Program-made: the position numbers and the translations under genes | Assembly: GCF_011057645.1 (NCBI RefSeq) | Contig: NZ_JAALGE010000001.1 | Coordinates: forward strand, 277,139-341,138 | Length of the DNA: 64,000 nt | Source of the DNA: Marisediminicola senii | Lineage (GTDB): Bacteria; Actinomycetota; Actinomycetes; Actinomycetales; Microbacteriaceae | Direction: 5' to 3' | Part shown: in pieces, positions 46,926-59,255 of the stretch | Position numbering within the stretch: the stretch's first letter is position 1 | Layout of the letters: each line of letters starts with the position of its first letter | Notes under the pieces: generated by a model | Seen by the model: only the letters and a program-made list of their open reading frames with translations | Told to the model about the DNA's origin: nothing | The model's database searches: none

Positions 46926-47395
46926 TGCCACGTAAAGGACCAGCACCGAAGCGTCCCGTAGTTGCGGACCCGGTCTACGGAGCACCCATCGTCAGCCAGC
47001 TCGTCAACAAGATCCTTCTTGACGGCAAGAAGGGCCTCGCCGAGAAGATCGTCTATGACGCTCTCGCCGGCGTTGCCACCAAGAACGGCGCCGACGCCGT
47101 CGTGACCCTCAAGAAGGCGCTCGACAACGTGCGCCCGACTATCGAGGTCAAGTCGCGCCGTGTCGGTGGATCGACCTACCAGGTGCCGGTCGAGGTCAAG
47201 CCTCACCGTGCCAACACCCTCGCGCTGCGGTGGCTTACCACCTACGCCAAGGGCCGTCGCGAGAAGACGATGACCGAGCGTCTCACCAACGAGATCCTCG
47301 ACGCATCGAACGGCCTCGGCGCCGCAGTCAAGCGCCGCGAGGACACCCACAAGATGGCCGACGCTAACAGGGCCTTCGCGCACTACCGCTGGTGA
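46925..47395 (+). CDS. rpsG: 30S ribosomal protein S7
   Basis: The 156-residue S7 protein, a primary binder of the 16S rRNA 3' domain near the E site. The core [12 protein letters not shown]...[11 protein letters not shown]...ALRWL is typical and full length. The ATG shares its A with the rpsL stop codon, so the two are coupled. After it a 117-base gap with a short CTGGCG/CGTCAG hairpin and a GCATCCAC octamer leads to fusA. Confidence 0.98.
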   Translation: MPRKGPAPKRPVVADPVYGAPIVSQLVNKILLDGKKGLAEKIVYDALAGVATKNGADAVVTLKKALDNVRPTIEVKSRRVGGSTYQVPVEVKPHRANTLALRWLTTYAKGRREKTMTERLTNEILDASNGLGAAVKRREDTHKMADANRAFAHYRW

Positions 47396-47512
47396 TCTAC
47401 AGGGTCCCTGGCGTGAGAGCGTCAGCGGTACACCCTGTGCGGGTAGCCTGCGACCCAGGTCGCGGGCTGCCCGCCCCCAGCATCCACTCATCGAATCTTT
47501 CGGAGGAACTCC

Positions 47513-49630
47513 GTGGCACAAGACGTGCTCACCGACCTGAACAAGGTCCGCAACATCGGCATCATGGCCCACATCGATGCCGGCAAGACCACGACCACCG
47601 AGCGAATCCTGTACTACACGGGAATCACCCACAAGATCGGTGAAGTCCACGATGGCGCAGCCACCATGGACTGGATGGCGCAGGAGCAGGAACGTGGCAT
47701 CACGATCACGTCCGCTGCCACCACGTGCTTCTGGAACAAGAACCAGATCAACATCATCGACACCCCCGGCCACGTGGACTTCACCGTCGAGGTGGAGCGT
47801 TCGCTCCGCGTGCTCGACGGCGCGGTCGCGGTGTTCGACGGCAAGGAGGGCGTCGAGCCCCAGTCCGAGACCGTCTGGCGCCAGGCCGACAAGTACGACG
47901 TTCCCCGCATCTGCTTCGTCAACAAGATGGACAAGCTGGGCGCCGACTTCTACTACACCGTCGACACCATCATCAAGCGCCTGGGCGCCAAGCCCCTCGT
48001 GCTGCAGCTCCCGATCGGTTACGAGAGCTCCTTCGAGGGCGTCGTCGACCTGGTCGAGATGCGCGCGCTGACCTGGCGCGGAGACTCCAAGGGTGACGTC
48101 GAGCTGGGCGCCAAGTACGCCATCGAAGAGATCCCCGCCGACCTCGTCGAGAAGGCCAACGAATACCGCGCCATGCTCATCGAGGTCGTCGCCGAGACCG
48201 ATGACGCGCTCCTCGAGCGCTTCATGGAGGGTGACTCCGACTTCTCGGTCGCCGAGATCAAGAAGGCGATCCGCAAGCTCACCATCAACAGCGAGATCTA
48301 CCCCGTGCTGTGTGGTTCGGCATTCAAGAACCGCGGCGTGCAGCCCATGCTCGATGCCGTCGTCGACTACCTGCCGACCCCGCTCGACGTCCCCGCTGTC
48401 GAAGGACACGACGTGCGCGACGAGTCGATCATCATCGAGCGTCACCCCGACCCGAAGGACCCGTTCGCGGCCCTCGCATTCAAGGTCGCCGTGCACCCGT
48501 TCTTCGGTCGCCTCACCTACATCCGCGTCTACTCGGGAACCATCGAGTCCGGCTCCGGTGTCATGAACTCGACGAAGGGCAAGAAGGAGCGCATTGGAAA
48601 GATCTTCCAGATGCACGCGAACAAGGAAAACCCCGTCGAGAGCGTCACCGCCGGGCACATCTACGCGGTCATCGGACTGAAGGACACCACAACCGGTGAC
48701 ACCCTCTCCGACTCGTCGCACCAGGTCGTGCTCGAGTCGATGACCTTCCCTGAGCCCGTCATCGAGGTCGCTATCGAGCCGAAGACGAAGGCCGACCAGG
48801 AGAAGCTGGGTCTCGCGATCCAGAAGCTCGCGGAAGAGGACCCGACGTTCCGCACCGAGCAGAATCAGGACACCGGCCAGACCGTGATCAAGGGAATGGG
48901 CGAGCTCCACCTCGACATCCTGGTCGACCGTATGAAGCGCGAATTCAACGTCGAGGCGAACGTGGGCAAGCCCCAGGTCGCCTACCGTGAGACCATTCGC
49001 CGCATCGTGGCCAAGCACGACTTCACCCACAAGAAGCAGACGGGTGGATCGGGACAGTTCGCAAAGGTCCAGATCTCGCTCGAGCCGCTCGAGGTCACGC
49101 CAGACACCACGTACGAGTTCGAGAACAAGGTCACGGGTGGTCGCATCCCCCGCGAGTACATCCCCTCGGTCGACGCCGGAATCCAGGACGCACTCCAGGT
49201 GGGCATCCTCGCCGGATACCCCATGGTGGGTGTCAAGGCGATCCTGCTCGACGGTGCGGCACACGACGTCGACTCGTCGGAAATGGCCTTCAAGATCGCC
49301 GGTTCCATGGCGTTCAAGGAAGCAGCGCGCAAGGCAGACCCCGTTCTGCTCGAGCCGCTGATGGCCGTCGAGGTGCGCACGCCCGAGGAGTACATGGGCG
49401 ACGTCATCGGCGACCTCAACTCGCGTCGTGGACAGATCCAGTCGATGGAGGATGCCACGGGCGTCAAGGTCGTCAAGGCCAACGTTCCGCTGTCTGAAAT
49501 GTTCGGGTACGTCGGCGACCTCCGGTCGAAGACCTCTGGCCGTGCTGTCTACTCGATGAGCTTCGACAGCTACTCCGAGGTGCCGCGCGCGGTCGCCGAG
49601 GAGATCGTGCAGAAGAACAAGGGCGAGTAG
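47513..49630 (+). CDS. fusA: Elongation factor G
   Basis: The 705-residue translocation GTPase. G1 [15 protein letters not shown], switch [18 protein letters not shown] and the G4 motif [10 protein letters not shown] are intact, and domains II-V are complete to the C-terminus (VQKNKGE). GTG at 47513 follows CGGAGGA. It belongs to the str operon with rpsL and rpsG upstream and tuf downstream. Confidence 0.98.
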   Translation: MAQDVLTDLNKVRNIGIMAHIDAGKTTTTERILYYTGITHKIGEVHDGAATMDWMAQEQERGITITSAATTCFWNKNQINIIDTPGHVDFTVEVERSLRVLDGAVAVFDGKEGVEPQSETVWRQADKYDVPRICFVNKMDKLGADFYYTVDTIIKRLGAKPLVLQLPIGYESSFEGVVDLVEMRALTWRGDSKGDVELGAKYAIEEIPADLVEKANEYRAMLIEVVAETDDALLERFMEGDSDFSVAEIKKAIRKLTINSEIYPVLCGSAFKNRGVQPMLDAVVDYLPTPLDVPAVEGHDVRDESIIIERHPDPKDPFAALAFKVAVHPFFGRLTYIRVYSGTIESGSGVMNSTKGKKERIGKIFQMHANKENPVESVTAGHIYAVIGLKDTTTGDTLSDSSHQVVLESMTFPEPVIEVAIEPKTKADQEKLGLAIQKLAEEDPTFRTEQNQDTGQTVIKGMGELHLDILVDRMKREFNVEANVGKPQVAYRETIRRIVAKHDFTHKKQTGGSGQFAKVQISLEPLEVTPDTTYEFENKVTGGRIPREYIPSVDAGIQDALQVGILAGYPMVGVKAILLDGAAHDVDSSEMAFKIAGSMAFKEAARKADPVLLEPLMAVEVRTPEEYMGDVIGDLNSRRGQIQSMEDATGVKVVKANVPLSEMFGYVGDLRSKTSGRAVYSMSFDSYSEVPRAVAEEIVQKNKGE

Positions 49631-49650
49631 CGCTTACAGCGTCTCAGCCC

Positions 49651-49680
49651 CGGGGCCGGAGCTCACGAGTAACGGCCCCG
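49651..49680 (+). terminator. Hairpin between fusA and tuf
   Basis: CGGGGCCG (49651-49658) pairs perfectly with CGGCCCCG (49673-49680) around a 14-base loop, 20 bases after the fusA stop. There is no T-tract; it may be a partial terminator or processing site, allowing tuf to be expressed at a different level. Confidence 0.5.
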
Positions 49681-49773
49681 CTAGCAGTTCCAGTAACATA
49701 ACTACGCAAACCCCGTAGATCGATCGGGCGCAGCCGCGCCCGGAGAACTACATGAAGTCCTGAGGAGGACCCA

Positions 49774-50967
<1,194 letters not shown>

Positions 50968-50981
50968 CACCCGCACCAGCA

Positions 50982-51013
50982 ACGGGGTCGGTCCTTCGGA
51001 ACCGGCCCCGTTT
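50982..51013 (+). terminator. Terminator after tuf
   Basis: An 11-bp stem (ACGGGGTCGGT at 50982-50992 with ACCGGCCCCGT at 51001-51011, one G-T pair) around CCTTCGGA, followed by TT. It lies 14 bases after the tuf stop. Confidence 0.88.
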
Positions 51014-51094
51014 CGCGTTGGCGGGGTGCGGCAGCCGCGCAAGGCATTCAGGCCAGTGGATGCTGCGGCCGGGCGCACCGCGACACGCCCGGGT

Positions 51095-51123
51095 TTGCAG
51101 CCTGCGACGGGATGTGGCAAACT
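51095..51123 (+). promoter_or_regulatory. Possible S10 operon promoter
   Basis: TTGCAG (51095-51100), a 17-base spacer and CAAACT (51118-51123). The -10 box lacks the usual first T, so this is only a candidate; it fits the position of a long S10 leader. Confidence 0.4.
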
Positions 51124-51405
51124 CGTCTAGTTCAACATTCCGGCACGAAGTGCGCGGATCACTGCCAGGCAGTGCATAGAGCTGAGGCCCAGGGCCCGGT
51201 TCTAGGCCGCGGGTAGCAGAACAGCCAGATCACAACCTCAGAACATGCGGCAACGCGTGTACACGTTCAGGGCGACACGCCCGAGCGCGGGGGCCGGTCT
51301 GGATCCGTAGTTTTTGACAGATAAACAGTGGTGCGACAGCAGAAGTGCTCGAGCCCCGTGTGTGTCCGTACGGGATACGCAAGGAACAAAGAGAGTGAGT
51401 CACAC

Positions 51406-51714
51406 ATGGCGGGACAGAAGATCCGCATTCGACTTAAGTCGTATGACCACGAGGTCATCGACAGCTCGGCGCGCAAGATCGTCGACACGGTGACCCGTGC
51501 CGGCGCGACGGTCGTCGGCCCGGTGCCCCTTCCCACGGAGAAGAACGTGATCGTCGTGATCCGTTCCCCCCACAAGTACAAGGACAGCCGCGAGCACTTC
51601 GAGAAGCGCACCCACAAGCGTCTGATCGACATCATTGACCCGACGCCGAAGGCTGTCGACTCGCTCATGCGACTCGACCTGCCCGCCGACGTCAACATCG
51701 AGATCAAGCTCTAG
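51406..51714 (+). CDS. rpsJ: 30S ribosomal protein S10
   Basis: The 102-residue S10 protein of the 30S head, also part of the NusB/NusE transcription antitermination complex. Typical [19 protein letters not shown] and [20 protein letters not shown] sequences. The ATG at 51406 is favoured over upstream in-frame GTGs, which would add unrelated residues. First gene of the S10 operon. Confidence 0.98.
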   Translation: MAGQKIRIRLKSYDHEVIDSSARKIVDTVTRAGATVVGPVPLPTEKNVIVVIRSPHKYKDSREHFEKRTHKRLIDIIDPTPKAVDSLMRLDLPADVNIEIKL

Positions 51715-51724
51715 AGGAATCCCA

Positions 51725-52375
51725 ATGTCTATCACTAAGACGAGCAGGGGTCTGCTGGGCACGAAGCTCGGCATGACCCAGGTCTGGGACGAGAACAACA
51801 GGCTCATCCCGGTCACCGTTATCGAGGTCACGCCCAACGTCGTGACCCAGTTGCGCACCCCCGAGGTCGACGGCTACAGCGCCGTGCAGATCGCGTACGG
51901 CCAGATCGACCCGCGCAAGGTCACCAAGCCCCTCACCGGTCACTTCGACAAGGCAGGCGTCACGCCTCGCCGTCACGTCACGGAGGTGCGCACCGCAGAC
52001 GCCGCCGAGTACACGCTCGGCCAGGAACTTGCGGTCGACATCTTCGAGGCCGGCCAGAAGGTCGATGTCGTCGGCACCAGCAAGGGCAAGGGCTTCGCCG
52101 GCGTCATGAAGCGTCACAACTTCAAGGGCGTCAGCGCTTCGCACGGTTCGCACCGCAACCACCGCAAGCCCGGCTCCATCGGCGCATCCTCCACCCCCAG
52201 CCGTGTCTTCAAGGGCATGCGCATGGCCGGACGGATGGGTGGCGACCGCGTCACCGCGATGAACCTCAAGGTTCACGCCGTCGACCTCGAGAAGGGCGTC
52301 ATCCTCGTGAAGGGTGCCGTTCCCGGAGCTCGCGGCCGCATCGTTTTCGTACGCAACGCAGTGAAGGGGGCGTAA
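51725..52375 (+). CDS. rplC: 50S ribosomal protein L3
   Basis: The 216-residue L3 protein, whose long loop reaches toward the peptidyl transferase centre. [18 protein letters not shown] and [14 protein letters not shown] are diagnostic. The ATG at 51725 follows a short AGAGGAA Shine-Dalgarno; upstream in-frame starts fall inside rpsJ. Confidence 0.98.
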   Translation: MSITKTSRGLLGTKLGMTQVWDENNRLIPVTVIEVTPNVVTQLRTPEVDGYSAVQIAYGQIDPRKVTKPLTGHFDKAGVTPRRHVTEVRTADAAEYTLGQELAVDIFEAGQKVDVVGTSKGKGFAGVMKRHNFKGVSASHGSHRNHRKPGSIGASSTPSRVFKGMRMAGRMGGDRVTAMNLKVHAVDLEKGVILVKGAVPGARGRIVFVRNAVKGA

Positions 52376-52378
52376 CGC

Positions 52379-53122
52379 ATGGCTGAGAACACAAGCCTCG
52401 ACGTCATCGACTCGAAGGGCGCGAAGGTCGGCACCGTCGACCTCCCCGCAGAGACCTTCGACGTTCAGACCAACATCCCGCTGATCCACCAGGTCGTCGT
52501 CGCCCAGCGCGCCGCGGCCCGCCAGGGTACGCACAAGACCAAGGGCCGCGGAGAAGTCTCCGGTGCCGGTCGCAAGCCGTTCAAGCAGAAGGGAACCGGT
52601 CGCGCCCGCCAGGGCTCGATCCGCGCCCCCCAGATGACCGGTGGTGGAATCGTCCACGGACCGACCCCGCGCGACTACGCACAGCGCACCCCCAAGAAGA
52701 TGATCGCCGCGGCACTGCGTGGCGCGCTCTCCGACCGGGCCCGCGGCGGACGCATCCACGTCGTCGACTCGCTCTCCGTCGGAGACGTGCCATCGACCAA
52801 GACCATCGTCGCGCTGCTGGGCGGCATTGCCACCAGCAAGCACGTGCTGATCGTGCTCGACCGTAACGACGAGCTCAGCCGCAAGAGCGTTCGGAACATC
52901 CCGTCCGTTCACGTCCTGCCGTACGACCAGCTCAACGCCTACGACGTGCTCGTCTCCGACGACATCGTCTTCACGAAGAGCGCCTTCGACGGCTTCGTCG
53001 CTGGACCGATCGCCGGAGCATCCATCAAGGACGCCTCCCCGCTCGGCAGCAAGAAGCGCGTCAGCCCCGAGAAGTCGGCGGCGTCGAGGGATGAAGCCAA
53101 GAAGGAGCAGGTCAGCGCATGA
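52379..53122 (+). CDS. rplD: 50S ribosomal protein L4
   Basis: The 247-residue L4 protein lining the exit tunnel. The tunnel loop [20 protein letters not shown] is conserved. The C-terminus has a charged tail (about 25 residues, [18 protein letters not shown]) beyond the typical family end. It starts three bases after rplC and ends overlapping rplW by four bases (ATGA). Confidence 0.97.
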   Translation: MAENTSLDVIDSKGAKVGTVDLPAETFDVQTNIPLIHQVVVAQRAAARQGTHKTKGRGEVSGAGRKPFKQKGTGRARQGSIRAPQMTGGGIVHGPTPRDYAQRTPKKMIAAALRGALSDRARGGRIHVVDSLSVGDVPSTKTIVALLGGIATSKHVLIVLDRNDELSRKSVRNIPSVHVLPYDQLNAYDVLVSDDIVFTKSAFDGFVAGPIAGASIKDASPLGSKKRVSPEKSAASRDEAKKEQVSA

Positions 53123-53418
53123 CCGGAATCAACAAGGACCCGCGCGACGTAGTTCTGTCGCCCGTCGTGTCTGAGAAGAGCTACAGCCTGATCGACCAGG
53201 GCAAGTACACGTTCATCGTGGACCCCCGCTCGAACAAGACCGAGATCAAGCTCGCTATCGAGAAGATCTTCGGTGTCGAGGTCGCGTCCATCAACACGAT
53301 GAACAAAAAGGGCAAGACCCGTCGCACCAAGTTCGGGATCGGAAAGCGCAAGGACACCAAGCGCGCGATCGTGACACTCAAGAGCGGTTCCATCGACATC
53401 TTCACGGCTGTCGGCTAA
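53119..53418 (+). CDS. rplW: 50S ribosomal protein L23
   Basis: The 99-residue L23 protein at the tunnel exit, a docking site for signal recognition particle and trigger factor. Conserved [12 protein letters not shown] start and [21 protein letters not shown] loop. The ATG lies in the ATGA overlap with rplD. Confidence 0.97.
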   Translation: MTGINKDPRDVVLSPVVSEKSYSLIDQGKYTFIVDPRSNKTEIKLAIEKIFGVEVASINTMNKKGKTRRTKFGIGKRKDTKRAIVTLKSGSIDIFTAVG

Positions 53419-53437
53419 GGAACAGAGGACAAAAACC

Positions 53438-54277
53438 ATGGCTATTCGCAAATACAAGCCCACGACCCCTGGTCGTCGCGGTTCCTCGGTTGCAGACTTC
53501 GCCGAGATCACCCGCTCCACCCCCGAGAAGTCGCTGCTGCGCCCCCTGTCGAAGACCGGTGGCCGCAACAACGCCGGACGCATCACGACCCGTCACATCG
53601 GTGGTGGCCACAAGCGCCAGTACCGCGTCATCGACTTCCGTCGCAATGACAAGGACGGCGTGAACGCCAAGGTCGCTCACATCGAGTACGACCCCAACCG
53701 CACTGCACGGATCGCACTGCTCCACTTCGTGGACGGCTCGAAGCGCTACATCATCGCGCCGAACAAGCTGAGCCAGGGCGACATCGTCGAGTCGGGCGCC
53801 GGCGCGGACATCAAGCCGGGCAACAACCTCCCGCTGAAGAACATCCCCACCGGTACCGTGATCCACGCGATCGAGCTCAAGCCGGGCGGTGGCGCCAAGA
53901 TGGCCCGCTCCGCCGGGTCCAGCGTTCGTCTCGTCGCCAAGGACGGCCCGTACGCGCAGCTCCGCCTGCCGTCCGGTGAAATCCGCAACGTGGATGCGCG
54001 CTGCCGCGCCACCATCGGCGAGGTCGGCAACGCCGAGCAGTCGAACATCAACTGGGGCAAGGCCGGACGCATGCGCTGGAAGGGCGTTCGCCCCACGGTT
54101 CGTGGTGTCGCGATGAACCCCGTCGACCACCCGCACGGTGGTGGTGAGGGCAAGACCTCCGGTGGACGTCACCCCGTCACCCCGTGGGGCCAGTCCGAAG
54201 GACGCACCCGTCACGCCAACAAAGAGAGCGACCAGCTCATCGTTCGCCGCCGCAATGCCGGCAAGAAGCGCAAGTAG
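53438..54277 (+). CDS. rplB: 50S ribosomal protein L2
   Basis: The 279-residue L2 protein, needed for subunit association and peptidyl transferase assembly. The conserved C-terminal [20 protein letters not shown] contains the important histidine. Full length. Preceded by AAGGAACAGAGGA and followed by rpsS after 12 bases. Confidence 0.98.
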   Translation: MAIRKYKPTTPGRRGSSVADFAEITRSTPEKSLLRPLSKTGGRNNAGRITTRHIGGGHKRQYRVIDFRRNDKDGVNAKVAHIEYDPNRTARIALLHFVDGSKRYIIAPNKLSQGDIVESGAGADIKPGNNLPLKNIPTGTVIHAIELKPGGGAKMARSAGSSVRLVAKDGPYAQLRLPSGEIRNVDARCRATIGEVGNAEQSNINWGKAGRMRWKGVRPTVRGVAMNPVDHPHGGGEGKTSGGRHPVTPWGQSEGRTRHANKESDQLIVRRRNAGKKRK

Positions 54278-54289
54278 GAGTTGTAGAAG

Positions 54290-54571
54290 ATGCCACGCAG
54301 TCTGAAGAAGGGCCCCTTCGTCGACGACCACCTGCTTCGCAAGGTAGTCGGCGCGAACGCCGCCAGCAGCAAGAACGTGATCAAGACCTGGTCGCGCCGC
54401 TCGATGATCGTGCCAGCCATGCTGGGCCACACCATCGCGGTGCACGACGGTCGCAAGCACATCCCGGTCTTCGTTACGGAGACCATGGTTGGGCACAAGC
54501 TCGGTGAGTTTGCTCCCACCCGCACCTTCCGTGGACACGAGAAGGACGACAAGAAGGGTCGTCGCCGCTAA
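54290..54571 (+). CDS. rpsS: 30S ribosomal protein S19
   Basis: The 93-residue S19 protein of the 30S head. Typical [16 protein letters not shown] start and [16 protein letters not shown] near the end. A GTAGGAG Shine-Dalgarno precedes it. Confidence 0.98.
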   Translation: MPRSLKKGPFVDDHLLRKVVGANAASSKNVIKTWSRRSMIVPAMLGHTIAVHDGRKHIPVFVTETMVGHKLGEFAPTRTFRGHEKDDKKGRRR

Positions 54572-54594
54572 CGCGGCGGCGAAGGAGGAGAGAA

Positions 54595-54996
54595 ATGGTG
54601 GAGTCGATCGCACGCGTGCGTCATATCCGCGTCACCCCTACGAAGGCTCGTCGCGTCGTCAACATGATCCGCGGCAAGCAGGCTTCTGAGGCCCTGGCCA
54701 TCCTGAAGTTCGCGCCCCAGGGTGCGAGCGAGCCCGTCTACAAGCTCGTCGCGTCGGCCATGGCCAACGCCCGGGTCAAGGCGGATGCCAGCAACAGCTA
54801 CCTGGACGACCAGGACCTGTTCGTCTCGTCGGCCTACGTCGACGAGGGCACGACACTCAAGCGCTTCCAGCCGCGAGCACAGGGTCGGGCGTTCCAGATC
54901 CTGAAGCGCACCAGCCACATCACCATCGTCCTGGCCACGCCGGACGAGACCGATGCTGCTGCACCGAAGCGAACCGCGAAGGCAGGAAAGAAGTAA
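54595..54996 (+). CDS. rplV: 50S ribosomal protein L22
   Basis: The 133-residue L22 protein of the exit tunnel. The beta-hairpin loop region [19 protein letters not shown] is conserved. A tail of about 18 residues rich in Ala, Lys and Asp extends the C-terminus. An AAGGAGGAG site precedes the ATG. Its stop shares a base with rpsC (TAATG). Confidence 0.97.
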   Translation: MVESIARVRHIRVTPTKARRVVNMIRGKQASEALAILKFAPQGASEPVYKLVASAMANARVKADASNSYLDDQDLFVSSAYVDEGTTLKRFQPRAQGRAFQILKRTSHITIVLATPDETDAAAPKRTAKAGKK

Positions 54997-55781
54997 TGGG
55001 CCAGAAAGTAAACCCCTACGGCTTCCGTCTGGGAATCACTACCGACCACGTGTCGCGCTGGTTCTCCGACAGCACGAAGGAAGGTCAGCGTTACGCCGAC
55101 TTCGTCGCCGAGGACATCAAGATCCGCAACCTGCTCAAGACCTCGCTCGATCGTGCAGGAGTTGCACGCATCGAGATCGAGCGCACCCGTGACCGCGTTC
55201 GCGTGGACATCCACACGGCGCGCCCGGGAATCGTCATCGGTCGCCGCGGCGCCGAGGCGGAGCGCATCCGCTCCGACCTCGAGAAGCTGTCGGGCAAGCA
55301 GATCCAGCTCAACATCCTCGAGGTCAAGAACCCCGAGGCCGAGGCACAGCTCGTCGCCCAGGGAATCGCGGAGCAGCTCACCGCTCGCGTCGCGTTCCGT
55401 CGTGCGATGCGCAAGGGCCTCCAGGGCGCCCAGCGCGCCGGTGCCAAGGGTGTCCGCATCCAGGTGTCCGGTCGTCTCGGCGGCGCCGAGATGAGCCGCT
55501 CGGAGTTCTACCGCGAGGGACGCGTTCCCCTGCACACGCTGCGCGCCAACATCGACTACGGCTTCTACGAGGCCAAGACGACGTTCGGCCGTATCGGCGT
55601 GAAGGTATGGATCTACAAGGGCGACATCACCGACAAGGAGCTCGCGCGCGAGCAGGCGAACGCCAAGTCGTCGCGTCCGGAGCGTCGTGGAGACGACCGT
55701 CGCGACAGCGGCCCCCGTCGCGGCGCCGGTGCTCCCCCCAGGACTGAGACTGCCCCGGCAGCAGTAGGAGCAGAGGCATAA
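54996..55781 (+). CDS. rpsC: 30S ribosomal protein S3
   Basis: The 261-residue S3 protein at the mRNA entry site. The KH domain has the GXXG loop in [13 protein letters not shown]. The C-terminal 45 residues ([19 protein letters not shown] and beyond) are an Arg/Pro/Ala-rich disordered tail, longer than in E. coli (233 residues). Confidence 0.97.
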   Translation: MGQKVNPYGFRLGITTDHVSRWFSDSTKEGQRYADFVAEDIKIRNLLKTSLDRAGVARIEIERTRDRVRVDIHTARPGIVIGRRGAEAERIRSDLEKLSGKQIQLNILEVKNPEAEAQLVAQGIAEQLTARVAFRRAMRKGLQGAQRAGAKGVRIQVSGRLGGAEMSRSEFYREGRVPLHTLRANIDYGFYEAKTTFGRIGVKVWIYKGDITDKELAREQANAKSSRPERRGDDRRDSGPRRGAGAPPRTETAPAAVGAEA

Positions 55782-55783
55782 CC

Positions 55784-56203
55784 ATGTTGATTCCCCGCAA
55801 GGTCAAGCACCGCAAGCAGCACCACCCCGGTCGTAGCGGACACGCTACCGGCGGCACCACGGTCGCGTTCGGCGAGTACGGCATCCAGGCCATCACTCCC
55901 GCCTACGTCACCAACCGCCAGATCGAGGCCGCGCGTATCGCGATGACCCGTCACATCAAGCGTGGTGGAAAGGTGTGGATCAACATCTACCCCGACCGCC
56001 CGCTGACCAAGAAGCCCGCCGAGACCCGCATGGGTTCCGGTAAGGGTTCACCCGAGTGGTGGGTCGCGAACGTCAAGCCGGGCCGAGTGCTCTTCGAACT
56101 GAGCGGCGTCTCTGACGACGTCGCCCGCGAAGCACTCACCCGTGCCATTCACAAGCTGCCTCTCAAGGCACGCATCATCAAGCGCGAGGAGGGCGACGCA
56201 TAA
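55784..56203 (+). CDS. rplP: 50S ribosomal protein L16
   Basis: The 139-residue L16 protein near the A site and tRNA-binding surface. Typical [19 protein letters not shown] start and [18 protein letters not shown] motif. Two bases separate it from rpsC, and its stop shares a base with rpmC. Confidence 0.98.
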   Translation: MLIPRKVKHRKQHHPGRSGHATGGTTVAFGEYGIQAITPAYVTNRQIEAARIAMTRHIKRGGKVWINIYPDRPLTKKPAETRMGSGKGSPEWWVANVKPGRVLFELSGVSDDVAREALTRAIHKLPLKARIIKREEGDA

Positions 56204-56556
56204 TGGCGATCGGATCCAAGGAGCTCGCCTCAGACGAGCTTGACACCTTCGAAGACGAACGACTCGTCGACGAACTCAAGAAGGCCAAGGAAGAGCTGTT
56301 CAACCTGCGCTTCCAGTCGGCCACCGGCCAGCTGGACAGCCACGGACGCCTCCGTGCCGTGAAGCGCGACATCGCGCGCATCTACACGGTCATCCGCGAA
56401 CGCGAGCTCGGCATCCGTGCCACGCCCGCACCGCTCGAGGTAGCCCCGAAAGCCACCAAGGCGAAGGCTCCCAAGAAGTCCAAGGCGACGGCGGATGCCG
56501 CAGCCGACGACACCACCACCGAGACTGCCACTGACAAGAAAGAGGAGGCGAAGTAA
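56203..56556 (+). CDS. rpmC: 50S ribosomal protein L29 with long C-terminal tail
   Basis: A 117-residue L29. The helical core [20 protein letters not shown]...[19 protein letters not shown] occupies residues about 20-70, the usual full length of L29. A further 45 residues of Ala/Lys/Thr/Asp-rich low-complexity tail follow. L29 sits by the tunnel exit, so the tail could contact nascent chains or targeting factors. Confidence 0.95.
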   Translation: MAIGSKELASDELDTFEDERLVDELKKAKEELFNLRFQSATGQLDSHGRLRAVKRDIARIYTVIRERELGIRATPAPLEVAPKATKAKAPKKSKATADAAADDTTTETATDKKEEAK

Positions 56557-56879
56557 TGGCCACCAAGGAAACCAGCACGGTTTCGTCGGAAGGCGTGCAC
56601 GCTGCTCATGACGTCAAGGACGCGACCGCTCGCGGATACCGCAAGAGCCGTCGTGGCTACGTGACCAGCGACAAGATGGACAAGACCATCGTCGTCGAGG
56701 TCGAAGACCGTGTGAAGCACCCGCTGTACGGCAAGGTCATCCGCCGCACCTCCAAGGTGAAGGTCCACGACGAGGCGAACTCCGCCGGTGTCGGCGACCT
56801 CGTCATCATCAGCGAAACCCGTCCGCTCAGCGCCACCAAGCGCTGGCGCCTGGTCGAGATCCTCGAGAAGGCTAAGTAA
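56556..56879 (+). CDS. rpsQ: 30S ribosomal protein S17 with N-terminal extension
   Basis: A 107-residue S17. The OB-fold core ([20 protein letters not shown] to LVEILEKAK) begins near residue 32, so about 30 polar residues extend the N-terminus compared with the typical protein. The ATG shares one base with the rpmC stop, supporting this start; no better internal start with a Shine-Dalgarno was seen. Confidence 0.95.
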   Translation: MATKETSTVSSEGVHAAHDVKDATARGYRKSRRGYVTSDKMDKTIVVEVEDRVKHPLYGKVIRRTSKVKVHDEANSAGVGDLVIISETRPLSATKRWRLVEILEKAK

Positions 56880-56912
56880 GCGCCCGCGCTTACTTATCAG
56901 TAGGAGAAACAG

Positions 56913-57281
56913 ATGCTTCAGCAGGAATCACGGCTCAAGGTCGCCGACAACACGGGCGCCAAGATGCTGCTCACGATTCGCGTCCTCGGTGGCTCAGGCC
57001 GTCGCTACGCCGGCCTCGGCGATGTCATCGTCGCGACCGTCAAGGACGCCATCCCCGGCGGCAACGTCAAGAAGGGTGACGTCGTTCGCGCCGTCATCGT
57101 CCGCACCAAGAAAGAGACTCGGCGTCCCGATGGCTCTTATATCAAGTTCGACGAGAACGCCGCCGTCATCCTGAAGGCAGACGGGGACCCCCGCGGTACC
57201 CGCATCTTCGGGCCGGTCGGCCGCGAGCTTCGTGACAAGAAGTTCATGAAGATCATCTCGCTCGCACCGGAGGTTATTTAA
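56913..57281 (+). CDS. rplN: 50S ribosomal protein L14
   Basis: The 122-residue L14 protein at the subunit interface. Typical [20 protein letters not shown] start and [17 protein letters not shown] end. It starts 33 bases after rpsQ with GTAGGAG, marking the S10/spc operon border. Confidence 0.98.
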   Translation: MLQQESRLKVADNTGAKMLLTIRVLGGSGRRYAGLGDVIVATVKDAIPGGNVKKGDVVRAVIVRTKKETRRPDGSYIKFDENAAVILKADGDPRGTRIFGPVGRELRDKKFMKIISLAPEVI

Positions 57282-57284
57282 CTA

Positions 57285-57644
57285 ATGGCAAACATCAAGA
57301 AGGGTGACCTCGTTCAGGTCATCAGTGGCGCAACCCAGGCCCGCGGCGGAGACCGCGGCAAGCAGGGGCGCGTCCTCGAGGTGCTCGTCGAGCGCAACCG
57401 CGTGATCGTGGAGGGTGTCAACTTCGTCACCAAGCACGTTCGCGTCGGCCAGACTCAGCGTGGCTCCAAGACCGGCGGCATCGAGACGCACGAGGCACCG
57501 ATTCACGTGTCCAACGTGCAGATCGTCGACCCGTCGACCAAGAAGCCGACCCGCGTCGGCTTCCGCACGGAGGTAGTGGAGAAGGACGGCCTCAAGAAGA
57601 CCGTTCGCATCCGCTACGCCAAGAAGTCTGGTGAGGACCTGTAA
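57285..57644 (+). CDS. rplX: 50S ribosomal protein L24
   Basis: The 119-residue L24 assembly-initiator protein. The KOW motif [12 protein letters not shown]...[10 protein letters not shown] is at the N-terminus. It lies three bases after rplN; its stop shares one base with rplE (TAATG). Confidence 0.97.
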   Translation: MANIKKGDLVQVISGATQARGGDRGKQGRVLEVLVERNRVIVEGVNFVTKHVRVGQTQRGSKTGGIETHEAPIHVSNVQIVDPSTKKPTRVGFRTEVVEKDGLKKTVRIRYAKKSGEDL

Positions 57645-58237
57645 TGACTGACACCACCACTGCTGCGCCGGCTGTCAAGACTCAGCCGCGCCTCAAGCAG
57701 AAGTACAAGAACGAGATCTCTGCCCAGCTGCAGAAGGACTTCGGCTTCACCAACGTGCACCAGGTGCCCGGACTGGTCAAGGTCGTCGTCAACACCGGTG
57801 TCGGCGAGGCAGCTCGCGACGGCAAGATCATCGATGGGGCCGTCAAGGACCTCACCGCGATCACCGGCCAGAAGCCGCAGATCACCAACGCCCGCAAGTC
57901 CATCGCGCAGTTCAAGCTCCGCGAGGGCCAGCCGATCGGCGCGCACGTCACCCTCCGCGGCGACCGTGCGTGGGAGTTCCTCGACCGGCTCGTGTCGCTC
58001 GCGCTTCCCCGTATCCGCGACTTCCGCGGCCTGTCCGACCGCCAGTTCGACGGACACGGCAACTACACCTTCGGTCTCAACGAGCAGTCCATGTTCCACG
58101 AGATCGACCAGGACAAGATCGACCGCGTGCGCGGCTTCGACATCACTGTCGTGACCACCGCCCGCAACGACGACGAAGGACGCGCGCTGCTCAAGGCGCT
58201 CGGCTTCCCGTTCCGCACGGCCGAGAACACCCCGTAA
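57644..58237 (+). CDS. rplE: 50S ribosomal protein L5
   Basis: The 197-residue L5 protein that binds 5S rRNA and contacts P-site t[23 protein letters not shown] and [20 protein letters not shown] are diagnostic. The N-terminal 15 residues are a small extension. In many bacteria rpsN follows; here 76 non-coding bases lead directly to rpsH. Confidence 0.98.
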   Translation: MTDTTTAAPAVKTQPRLKQKYKNEISAQLQKDFGFTNVHQVPGLVKVVVNTGVGEAARDGKIIDGAVKDLTAITGQKPQITNARKSIAQFKLREGQPIGAHVTLRGDRAWEFLDRLVSLALPRIRDFRGLSDRQFDGHGNYTFGLNEQSMFHEIDQDKIDRVRGFDITVVTTARNDDEGRALLKALGFPFRTAENTP

Positions 58238-58313
58238 CCCACGCACCACCGATCGCACAGGTCGGCACTCGTGTACCGGGTGTCGAAACCGTACGAGATT
58301 AGGAAGCAATCGC

Positions 58314-58712
58314 ATGACAATGACCGATCCGGTCGCAGACCTGTTGACCAGGCTGCGCAACGCGAACTCGGCGTACCACGAGACTGTCTCGCTCCCGAGC
58401 AGCAACCTCAAGTCGCACATCGCCGACATCCTCACCAAAGAGGGCTACATCGCCGGGTGGAAGGTGGAGGACGCCCGCGTGGGCAAGACCCTCACCATCG
58501 ACCTCAAGTACGGCCCCAACCGCGAGCGCTCCATCGTGGGCATCAAGCGCGTCTCGAAGCCCGGACTGCGCGTCTACGCGAAGTCCACTGAGATCCCCAA
58601 CGTTCTCGGTGGCCTCGGCGTCGCAATCCTCTCGACCTCCTCTGGCCTCCTCACCGACCGCCAGGCAACCTCGAAGGGCGTGGGTGGGGAAGTCCTCGCC
58701 TACGTGTGGTGA
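58314..58712 (+). CDS. rpsH: 30S ribosomal protein S8
   Basis: The 132-residue S8 protein that organises the central domain of 16S rRNA. It starts [18 protein letters not shown] and ends in the conserved [20 protein letters not shown] site precedes it. It is encoded right after rplE without rpsN between. Confidence 0.98.
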   Translation: MTMTDPVADLLTRLRNANSAYHETVSLPSSNLKSHIADILTKEGYIAGWKVEDARVGKTLTIDLKYGPNRERSIVGIKRVSKPGLRVYAKSTEIPNVLGGLGVAILSTSSGLLTDRQATSKGVGGEVLAYVW

Positions 58713-58716
58713 TCTG

Positions 58717-59253
58717 ATGTCCCGTATTGGACGACTTCCCATTCCGATCCCCACCGGGGTCGACATCACCGTGAACGGCTCCGCCGTCACCGTCAAGGGA
58801 CCGAAGGGCGAGCTCGCGCTCACCGTCGCGAGCCCCATCGCGGTAGCCCTCGACGAGGGCCAGCTGCTGGTCACCCGCCCGGACGACGAGCGCGCATCGC
58901 GTTCGCTGCACGGCCTGACCCGCACGCTCATCGCCAACCAGATCATCGGCGTGACCACCGGTTACTCCAAGGGTCTCGAAATCGTCGGTACCGGTTACCG
59001 CGTACAGGCCAAGGGAGCGAACCTCGAGTTCGCCCTCGGCTTCTCGCATTCCGTGACCGTCGAGCCCCCGGCCGGTATCTCGTTCACCGTCGAAGGCAAC
59101 AACAAGCTGACGGTGCACGGCATCGACAAGCAGGCCGTCGGTGAAGTGGCCGCAAACATCCGCAAGCTGCGCAAGCCAGAGCCCTACAAGGGCAAGGGTG
59201 TGCGCTACGCCGGCGAAGTAGTCCGCCGCAAGGCCGGAAAGAGTGGTAAATAA
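58717..59253 (+). CDS. rplF: 50S ribosomal protein L6
   Basis: The 178-residue L6 protein near the factor-binding site. [19 protein letters not shown] and the C-terminal [19 protein letters not shown] are conserved. ATG at 58717, four bases after the rpsH stop, is the true start; the frame extends into rpsH without similarity. Confidence 0.98.
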   Translation: MSRIGRLPIPIPTGVDITVNGSAVTVKGPKGELALTVASPIAVALDEGQLLVTRPDDERASRSLHGLTRTLIANQIIGVTTGYSKGLEIVGTGYRVQAKGANLEFALGFSHSVTVEPPAGISFTVEGNNKLTVHGIDKQAVGEVAANIRKLRKPEPYKGKGVRYAGEVVRRKAGKSGK

Positions 59254-59255
59254 TC

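Larger units (their letters stand above)
50968..51405 (+). other. tuf terminator region and S10 operon leader
   Basis: 438 bases with no supported gene. After the tuf terminator comes a GC-rich stretch with one GTGGATGC octamer (51056-51063), a possible promoter (51095-51123), then a leader of about 275 bases containing a CACTGC-CAG-GCAGTG hairpin (51160-51174). No known L4-type leader could be recognised by eye. Confidence 0.6.

Noticed and set aside
46898..49264. 788-codon minus-strand open frame opposite rpsG-fusA
   Set aside because: Antisense shadow of S7 and EF-G; it crosses two genes and intergenic DNA and shows no motifs.
51314..51319. Perfect TTGACA before rpsJ
   Set aside because: No TANNNT box at 16-18 bases downstream, so not called a promoter.
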